Positions 58,196 to 64,000 of a DNA stretch of 64,000 nucleotides are shown piece by piece. The stretch comes from Planctomycetota bacterium. GTDB taxonomy: Bacteria > Planctomycetota > Phycisphaerae > UBA1845. A program made the translations under genes and the position numbers. The notes under the pieces were generated by a model, which saw only the letters and a list, made by a program, of their open reading frames with translations, was not told the origin of the DNA and did not search any database. The DNA lies in assembly GCA_016208685.1 (NCBI GenBank), contig JACQXM010000037.1, forward strand, positions 1-64,000. Direction: 5' to 3'. The stretch's first letter is position 1. Each line of letters opens with the position of its first letter.

Positions 58196-59080
58196 CTATT
58201 CGCTGCCTGCCAGTTCGTGTTCGCAGAAGGCCTCGGGCAGGTAGTCCACGACATCCAGCGCCGTCATGGCGTGGCGTCCCAGCTCCTCGGCGGCGAAGTC
58301 GCCCGCCAGCCCGTGCAGGTGTACGCCGAGAATCGCCGCCTCCAGCGCCGGCATGCCCTGACCCAGCAGCGCTGCGATCACCCCCGTGAGAACGTCCCCC
58401 GTGCCCGCGGTCGCCATCCCCGAGTTGCCGGTGTCGTTAACGAACAACCGACCGCCGTTGGTGACCACCGTCGCATGCCCCTTGAGCACGACGGTGCAGC
58501 CGAATGCCTCCACCAACGCCAGCGCGGCGCTGCGCCGCCCTGAGGGCGTGTCCGCGAAATCCGCCTCCTGCCCCCGCACCGCCAGCAGCCGGCGCATCTC
58601 GCCGGGATGCGGCGTGAGCACGACGCGCTGGGGATCGTGGAACGTCGGCCCGGGCAGCTCCGCGAGTCGGTTGAGCCCATCGGCGTCGACGACCACGCCG
58701 CCGGAAAACTGCGCCACAAACTCGCCCACCACCTCCGCGGGCAGCGATTCTCCCAGCCCCGGCCCCAGCGCCACGACGTCCGCCTGGTACTCCCCGGCCG
58801 CCTGGAGCAGGCCGGCGGTGTCCTGCGGCAGTGTTCGCGTGGTGGCACAGGGGACAAGAATGGCAACCGGCAACCGCAGCGGTTCCGGCACCGCCACCTG
58901 CACCAGCCCGGCACCGCTGCGCAGTGCGGCGTTGGCGGCAAGCGCTGGCGCGCCCACCATCAGCACCTCGCCACAGCAGCCGCCGACAACCAGAACGCGC
59001 CCCACGTCGCCCTTGTGCGCCGCCTCGCTGCGCGGTGGCAGAGGCGCCTTCTCGCGGGTGATAATGGGGTTGGCGGCCAT
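58196..59080 (-). CDS. nnrD: ADP/ATP-dependent (S)-NAD(P)H-hydrate dehydratase
   Basis: 294 residues; ATG 59080. The enzyme repairs hydrated NAD(P)H. It has the ribokinase-like fold: HKGDVGRVLVVGGCCGEVLM, NAALRSGAGLVQVAVPEPL, VALGPGLG, VVDADGLNRLAELPG, LTPHPGEMRRLL, VVLKGHATVVT, NDTGNSGMATAGTGDVLTGV (catalytic Asp and anion hole), AILGVHLHGLAGD. Only the dehydratase domain is present; the epimerase NnrE domain is not fused or visible in the window. Last of a probable operon after larB, 49 bp away, with repeats immediately downstream. Confidence 0.92.
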   Translation of the reverse strand: MAANPIITREKAPLPPRSEAAHKGDVGRVLVVGGCCGEVLMVGAPALAANAALRSGAGLVQVAVPEPLRLPVAILVPCATTRTLPQDTAGLLQAAGEYQADVVALGPGLGESLPAEVVGEFVAQFSGGVVVDADGLNRLAELPGPTFHDPQRVVLTPHPGEMRRLLAVRGQEADFADTPSGRRSAALALVEAFGCTVVLKGHATVVTNGGRLFVNDTGNSGMATAGTGDVLTGVIAALLGQGMPALEAAILGVHLHGLAGDFAAEELGRHAMTALDVVDYLPEAFCEHELAGSE

Positions 59081-59129
59081 GGCTCGCCCTTCAAGGACGC
59101 AAGGGACGGTTCCCCGCGGCGTGAGCGGT

Positions 59130-59894
59130 TCACGGTGGCGGCCGGCTGAAGCGCCGGTTGATCAGCGCAGCGGTATACCCGGCTCCGAAGCCGTTGTCGA
59201 TGTTGACCACCGTCACTCCGGAGGCACAACTGTTGAGCATGGCCAGCAGCGCCGCCAGCCCCTGGAAGCTTGCTCCGTACCCCACGCTGGTGGGGACGGC
59301 GATGACGGGACAGTCCACCAACCCGCCCACCACGCTCGCCAGGGCGCCCTCCATGCCCGCCACCACCACGGCGACGCTGGCGGACTGAATGGCCTCGGCG
59401 TGAGCCAGCAACCGATGGATGCCCGCCACCCCGACGTCGTAGAAGGTGGCGGTTTTCTGGTCCATGACCTCCGCCGTTACGCGGGCTTCCTCCGCCACGG
59501 GCAGATCGCTGGTTCCCGCCGAGATCACAGCGATGGTGCCACTGCATGGCACCGACGGGCGCTGGCGCAAGGTAATGGCGCGGGGGATGGCGTGGTACTC
59601 CGCGCCCGGGCATCGCGCCGCCACCGCCTGAAAAACGTCGGCGTCGGCGCGGGTGGCAATAACGTTTCCGCCCCCGGCGGCACAGCGTTCGAAGATCCCC
59701 GCGACGTGTTCCACGCTCTTGCCGGCGCAGTAGATCACCTCCGGGTGGCCGCAGCGGATGGCGCGGTGGTGGTCGACCTTGGCAAACCCCAGGTCTTCGA
59801 AGGGCAGGCTGCGCAGCCGGGACACCGCCTGTTCCACGGTTTGCGAACCGGTGCGGACGGACTCGAGCAGCTCTCGCAGCCGTTGTTCGTTCAT
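59130..59894 (-). CDS. larB: Nickel-pincer cofactor biosynthesis protein LarB
   Basis: 254 residues from ATG 59894, the family start; the longer frame enters the upstream gene. LarB carboxylates nicotinic acid adenine dinucleotide in the making of the nickel-pincer nucleotide of lactate racemase and relatives. Visible: LGFAKVDHHRAIRCGHPEVI, VIYCAGKSVEH, ISAGTSDLPVAEEARVTAEV, VGVAGIHRLL, VVAGMEGALASVVGGLVDCP and VPTSVGYGASFQGLAALLAM, NSCASGVTVVNIDNGFGAG, all typical of the AIR-carboxylase-like (PurE-like) domain. Complete length. LarC, LarE and LarA are not in the window. Confidence 0.9.
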   Translation of the reverse strand: MNEQRLRELLESVRTGSQTVEQAVSRLRSLPFEDLGFAKVDHHRAIRCGHPEVIYCAGKSVEHVAGIFERCAAGGGNVIATRADADVFQAVAARCPGAEYHAIPRAITLRQRPSVPCSGTIAVISAGTSDLPVAEEARVTAEVMDQKTATFYDVGVAGIHRLLAHAEAIQSASVAVVVAGMEGALASVVGGLVDCPVIAVPTSVGYGASFQGLAALLAMLNSCASGVTVVNIDNGFGAGYTAALINRRFSRPPP

Positions 59895-59956
59895 GGTGTG
59901 CCCCGACGCCCGGCGCGGCCGGTGCCGCCGGCGAATCTCGCGCCGGCCGCCCGCCG

Positions 59957-60190
59957 TTACGCATCTCCCGGAGGCTGGTCCTCCCCCTCCGGCGGATAGT
60001 CGCCGGGGAGCAGCCAAAGATGCACGAGGTAGGAGAAGATGATGCCGCTGATGGTCGCGCCCACGGTGTCGGTCGTGGTGCGCTTGTACTCCGTGAAGTT
60101 CACGAGGATGAAGAAGGTCAGCACCGTCAGGGCGGCTACGATCGCCAGCACGGTCCAGAAAATCCGCGGTACGAAGGGGAGTTTGAACAT
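59957..60190 (-). CDS. Small two-helix membrane protein
   Basis: 77 residues; ATG 60190. MFKLPFVPRIFWTVLAIVAA and TVLTFFILVNFTEYKRTTTD then GATISGIIFSYLVHLWLLPG: two membrane helices with a short loop. No family recognised. Lies between the P-ATPase and larB on the same strand; the gaps (160 and 62 bp) allow one transcript. Function unknown. Confidence 0.65.
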   Translation of the reverse strand: MFKLPFVPRIFWTVLAIVAALTVLTFFILVNFTEYKRTTTDTVGATISGIIFSYLVHLWLLPGDYPPEGEDQPPGDA

Positions 60191-60350
60191 GGGACTCTTC
60201 CGTTCCGCGGCCCGGGGCGGCACCGCTGCCGTCCCGGCGAACGTTGACGCGTGCCCGCCGCTTCGCCCGGCGCGGTTTCGGCCATCCGGTTCGCCACGCC
60301 GGTAGGACGCCGCAAAACAAGCACGTGAATATGGCAAACGTGCGAGGCCG

Positions 60351-62639
60351 TCAAGACAGGGGCGCCGGGCCCGGCTCCGCCGCATCGCCGCGCCGACCGC
60401 GAAGCCGCAGGGAATTGAGCACGACACTCAGCGATGAGAACATCATCGCCGCCGCCGCGATGCCGGGCGATATACGGCCCGTTGCCGCCAGTGGTATTGC
60501 CAGGACATTGTAGAAGAAGGCCCAGAACAGGTTCTGCCGAATGACCCGCACGCTGCGTCGCGCCAGCCGCACCAGTTCCGGAATCCGCGTGAGGTTGTGA
60601 TGCAGAATGGTGATGTCCGCGGCGCCGACGGCGACGTCCGTGGCGCCGGCGAACGCCACGCCCACGTCCGCGGCGGCGAGTGCCGGGGCGTCGTTGATCC
60701 CGTCCCCCACAAACCCCACGCGGCGCCCGGCCTGCCGCCGCGTCCGCACCTCGTCGAGCTTGCCGTGAGGCGTTAGCTGGGCGCGAAAATCGTAAGGTCC
60801 CGACGCCGCGGCGACTGCACGAGCCGCCCGCTCTGTATCTCCCGTGAGCATCGCGGACGCGACACCGAGTTCCGCGAGGGATGCAACCGCCGCGGCGGCC
60901 TCCGGACGCAATTCGTCGCCGACCGCAAAGCCGCCGAAGGCCTCCCCGTCGACACCGACCAGCACGACCGATGGTGCTTGTCCGCTCGCCGCGTCAAGAC
61001 TCGATCGCAGCGCCGTTGTTTCCAGTCCGTGCCGTTGCAGAAAGTGCTCGCTCCCCACAAGCACGCGCCGACCCTCAACTTCCGCGGACACGCCCTCGCC
61101 GGGGAGATTGGTGAAGGAAGCGGCTTGAGCCGGTGGGACGCCCTGTGCCTCCGCATGACGTACCAGGGCCCGAGCCACCGGGTGCTGGGAGAGTCGCTCC
61201 GCCGCTGCCGCAAGACGCAGGAGTTCGCGCCGACGCGCGTCCGTGCACTCGGAGGGTGGGTCGACTCCGGCGGGCGCCAGGAACGTGGCGTGCACGTGCG
61301 GCACTCCGGTAGTCAGCGTGCCCGTCTTGTCCCACAGCACGCAATCGATCTGACCGGCGGCCTCCAAGGCCGCCGCGTCACGCACCAGGATGCCCCGCAG
61401 GGCTGCCGTCCCGGTGGCTACCATCACCGCCGTCGGTGTGGCCAGTCCCATGGCACACGGGCAGGCGATTACCAGCACCGCGACCGCCCGGCGGACCGCG
61501 GCGCTAAGCGGCAGATCCGTCCAATACAGGGCGCCTGCCGCGGTTGCGATGGCGAGTGCGATGACGATGGGGACGAATACGCCTGCAACGCGGTCGGCGA
61601 TGCGCTGCATGTGTGTCTTGCCTGATTGCGCCTCCTCCACCGCGCGTACGATGCGTCCGATGGTCGAGTCGGCGCCCACGCGCGTGGCCTCGATGGTAAG
61701 CATTCCGTCGCGCACCACGGTCCCGGCGCAGACGTTCTCCCCCGCGCCCCGGTGCCGGGGCAACGACTCGCCGGTGACGGCGCTTTCGTCGAGCGCCGCC
61801 ACGCCGCCTACCACCATCCCGTCCACGGGGACGACGGTATCCTGCGGCACGCGCAACCGGTCACCCGGGCGGATGTCCTCGACCGGCACTTCCTCCAGCC
61901 CGCGTGGCGTTTCCCGCTGTGCCGCGCGGGGGATGCGGCGGACCAGGGCCGCGATGCTGCTGGTCGTGTCGCGGCGCGCGCCCAGCTCTAGAAGTCGACC
62001 GACGTTGATGAATGCCAGGATCATCGCCGCGGCGTCGAAGTTGCCGGCGTCGTGTCCGCCGCTGACCAGCTCGGTCGCACCGGCCACGAAGGCCGTCGAC
62101 ACGCCCAGGGCGATCAGGAGGTCCATGTTCGGCGTGCGGTGCACCAGCGCTCGAAGCCCCGCAAGGAGGATCGGCGCTCCGGCCGACGAAGCCAGCAGCA
62201 TGGCACAGAGCAGACCCTGTAAGGCGCCGGGCCACACGTGACCGCCGGGGTCGAGCCCCTGGAGCGTGGGAGCCAGCCAGTGGAGCGCCATGATGGGAAC
62301 CGCGAGCCCGATGGCCTGCGCCACGGCCTGCTTCTGTGCCTGGACGCGCGCCGTGTGCGAGCGTTCCACCTGCGTGGCACCGGGTGCGGCCGGACGGAAG
62401 GGCTCGGCGTCGTACCCGGCGCTGCGCACGGCCGCGACCAGGTCGGTTGATCGCGCCAAGGCGGAATCCACGACGACCGTCGCCACCGCGGTGGCGAGAT
62501 TGACGCCCGCGTCACGAACGCCGTGAACGGTGCGCAGCGCTTGTTCCACCCGCGCGGCGCATCCGCCACAGGTCATGCCGTCGATCCGCAGGCGGATCGG
62601 GTTCGCAGTTTCCAAGCCGTCCGGCACGCTCGAATCCAT
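60351..62639 (-). CDS. Copper-type heavy-metal P1B-ATPase
   Basis: 762 residues from ATG 62639. N-terminal metal-binding domain RIDGMTCGGCAARVEQAL (CxxC), eight helices, VLVIACPCAMGLATP (CPC in the sixth helix, metal selectivity), WDKTGTLTTG (phosphorylated Asp), SQHPVARALVRH (nucleotide-binding HP), MLTGDTERAARAVA and GFVGDGINDAPALAAADVGV. The CPC motif and one HMA domain fit a Cu+ exporter. TATAAT lies at 62705-62700, 61 nt upstream of the start, but no good -35 is seen. Complete and probably functional. No copper regulator or chaperone is adjacent. Confidence 0.93.
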   Translation of the reverse strand: MDSSVPDGLETANPIRLRIDGMTCGGCAARVEQALRTVHGVRDAGVNLATAVATVVVDSALARSTDLVAAVRSAGYDAEPFRPAAPGATQVERSHTARVQAQKQAVAQAIGLAVPIMALHWLAPTLQGLDPGGHVWPGALQGLLCAMLLASSAGAPILLAGLRALVHRTPNMDLLIALGVSTAFVAGATELVSGGHDAGNFDAAAMILAFINVGRLLELGARRDTTSSIAALVRRIPRAAQRETPRGLEEVPVEDIRPGDRLRVPQDTVVPVDGMVVGGVAALDESAVTGESLPRHRGAGENVCAGTVVRDGMLTIEATRVGADSTIGRIVRAVEEAQSGKTHMQRIADRVAGVFVPIVIALAIATAAGALYWTDLPLSAAVRRAVAVLVIACPCAMGLATPTAVMVATGTAALRGILVRDAAALEAAGQIDCVLWDKTGTLTTGVPHVHATFLAPAGVDPPSECTDARRRELLRLAAAAERLSQHPVARALVRHAEAQGVPPAQAASFTNLPGEGVSAEVEGRRVLVGSEHFLQRHGLETTALRSSLDAASGQAPSVVLVGVDGEAFGGFAVGDELRPEAAAAVASLAELGVASAMLTGDTERAARAVAAASGPYDFRAQLTPHGKLDEVRTRRQAGRRVGFVGDGINDAPALAAADVGVAFAGATDVAVGAADITILHHNLTRIPELVRLARRSVRVIRQNLFWAFFYNVLAIPLAATGRISPGIAAAAMMFSSLSVVLNSLRLRGRRGDAAEPGPAPLS

Positions 62640-62970
62640 CCCCGCCAGCCACCGCGCGTCGGGCCGCCACTGCGCTTCGGTGGCGGACGCATGGTGCACA
62701 TTATAGGCCGGAGCCCTTGTCGTCTTCCGCAAGGCGGCGGCAAACGCCACCCGCCGCGAACGGCACGCCCGCGCGTCCGCGCACAGCCCCGGCACGCGAT
62801 GGCCGCGGCGCGACACCTCCAATGGGAATGTGCGGTCTTGCGGTCATTGGGGGTGCGATCTCGCCATTCCGTCGCACCGAGCCGTTCGCCGGTTCGCGCC
62901 GCCGTATTACCGGGCTTGATCGGCCGGCTCCCCATCCCTAAGATTCGTAGTCCAGCCGGTGCGAGGGGTT
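62640..62970. other. Divergent intergenic region
   Basis: 331 bp between the P-ATPase and the subtilase. TATAAT on the minus strand at 62705-62700. No gene seen. Confidence 0.45.
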
Positions 62971-64000
62971 ATGATCCGTTTGTTTTTACGGTCCTACGTT
63001 CTGCGGCCCGCGTTTATCCTGTCGGCTTGCGTCGCTTTCGCCGGGGCGCAAGCGGATCTCCGGGCCGGCGCCCCCTTGGCCGCCGGTGGCATCACGACGG
63101 ACCACATCATCGTGCAGTTTGCCCCCGGCGCGGCCGGGCGGCCCGCCCCGCCCAACGCATTCGGGCGTTCGGTGCGCTACTCGGCGGGGGAGCTGAGCCT
63201 GCCGAACACCGTTCGCGGCCTATGTGATCGCTGGCGCGTCACGGGCATTCACCGCGCCTATCCCTTTGCCTTCGCCCGACCCGACCTGGCCGCCCAGTTC
63301 GGCCTGGACCGCACTTACGTGGTGGAAGTGCCCCCCGGCACCGACGCCCTGACCATGGCCCGGGAGTTTCGCGAATTCGATGCCGACGTCGACGCCGCGA
63401 GCGTGGACGTCGTCGGCGGGATTGCCGCCGTCCCCAACGACAGCGATTTCGGCAGGCAATGGAACATGCACAACGTGGGCCAGCAGGTGTGCAACTTGCA
63501 AACCAACCCCGTGCAGTGCTTTTTCGGGACCGTCGATGCCGACATCGACGCCCCCGAGGCCTGGTCCCTGCACACCGGCGACCCGGGCACGGTGACCATC
63601 GCCATCATCGACAGCGGCGTCAGTCCGCACACGGAGTTCGGGAGTCGGTTGATCGCGGGCTACAACACCAACGATCCCGAGAACCCCAGCCTCACCACGG
63701 ACGGCGTCGGCCACGGCACGCACGTGGCGGGCATTGCGACCGCCTCGGGCAACAACGGCGCAGGGGTTGCGGGCGTTACCTGGGGCGCGAACATCATGCC
63801 CGTCCGGGTCACCAACAGCTTCGGACAGGGCACGGCGCTCCAGGGGGCCAACGGGTTGATCTGGGCCGTCGACCACGGCGCGGACGTCTGCAACATGAGC
63901 TTGCAGTATTACCCCGTCAACCAGGCGGCGGCAGACCTCGTGTTTTTCGAGAACGCCGTCAACTACGCTTATGCGTCCGGCGCCGTACTGGTTGCCGCCG
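62971..64000 (+). CDS. Subtilisin-like serine protease, N-terminal part
   Basis: At least 343 codons; runs off the right edge. ATG 62971 follows GCGAGGGGTT. A signal peptide ends near AGAQA. Residues about 40-150 resemble an inhibitory propeptide (TYVVEVPPGTDALTMAREF). The catalytic Asp is in TIAIIDSGVSPHTEF and the catalytic His in GVGHGTHVAGIAT; the Ser lies beyond the window. NVSxGA-like part reads NMSLQYYPVNQAAADLVFF. A secreted peptidase S8 family member. Its C-terminal domains cannot be seen. Confidence 0.88.
   Translation, partial: MIRLFLRSYVLRPAFILSACVAFAGAQADLRAGAPLAAGGITTDHIIVQFAPGAAGRPAPPNAFGRSVRYSAGELSLPNTVRGLCDRWRVTGIHRAYPFAFARPDLAAQFGLDRTYVVEVPPGTDALTMAREFREFDADVDAASVDVVGGIAAVPNDSDFGRQWNMHNVGQQVCNLQTNPVQCFFGTVDADIDAPEAWSLHTGDPGTVTIAIIDSGVSPHTEFGSRLIAGYNTNDPENPSLTTDGVGHGTHVAGIATASGNNGAGVAGVTWGANIMPVRVTNSFGQGTALQGANGLIWAVDHGADVCNMSLQYYPVNQAAADLVFFENAVNYAYASGAVLVAA

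Overview
The window is high-GC bacterial DNA that reads as a planctomycete, probably of the Phycisphaerae side of Planctomycetota. I base this on an ECF sigma factor overlapping a Ser/Thr kinase-TPR gene, several secreted proteins ending in dockerin-like D.DGDGDVD tails, Cys-rich surface proteins with GACC..GTC modules, and a prepilin of the STLIE type. This assignment is inference from gene style; no rRNA gene is present.

Layout. 1-5.3 kb: start of a VgrG spike gene (cut by the left edge), an exported DUF4139 protein, the remains of a toxin-antitoxin pair interrupted by hairpin repeats, and a secreted beta-helix protein. 5.4-9.9 kb: a truncated dockerin gene meeting a 1,323-residue multidomain secreted protein end to end. 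10-14 kb: ECF sigma, kinase-TPR and sulfotransferase-like genes. 14.7-21.6 kb: two Cys-rich secreted proteins, each followed by a terminator. 21.8-25.3 kb: dapA operon and an HDOD regulator. 25.8-31.3 kb: a third Cys-rich surface protein, then a prepilin gene with a coupled membrane protein. 31.5-37.2 kb: TIGR03960-type radical SAM protein, a DNA methylase-like protein, an FHA-GAF histidine kinase and a conserved hypothetical. 37.5-41.7 kb: an MmeI-type restriction-modification gene that carries an in-frame REP-associated transposase (RAYT) with arrays of hairpin repeats. 42-50.7 kb: PQQ-propeller/esterase fusion, a tail-fibre-like surface protein, a zinc metalloprotease and a lipoprotein with a glycosidase-like barrel. 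50.8-55.9 kb: a compact ubiquitin-like conjugation operon (Ubl with a terminal Gly-Gly, an unknown 379-residue protein, a JAB/JAMM protease and a two-domain E1) read divergently from an HTH regulator. 56-58.2 kb: tRNA-His followed by gene debris. 58.2-64 kb: NnrD, LarB, a small membrane protein, a copper-type P-ATPase, and the start of a subtilisin-like protease cut by the right edge.

The two most notable things are the ubiquitin-like operon, whose E1 has an inactive N-terminal and an active C-terminal adenylation domain as eukaryotic E1s do, and the RAYT/REP insertion inside a type IIL restriction gene, where every repeat unit is a multiple of 3 bp so the frame stays open. Three dispersed hairpin-repeat families lie between or inside genes, and two of them share a TTCA tetraloop.
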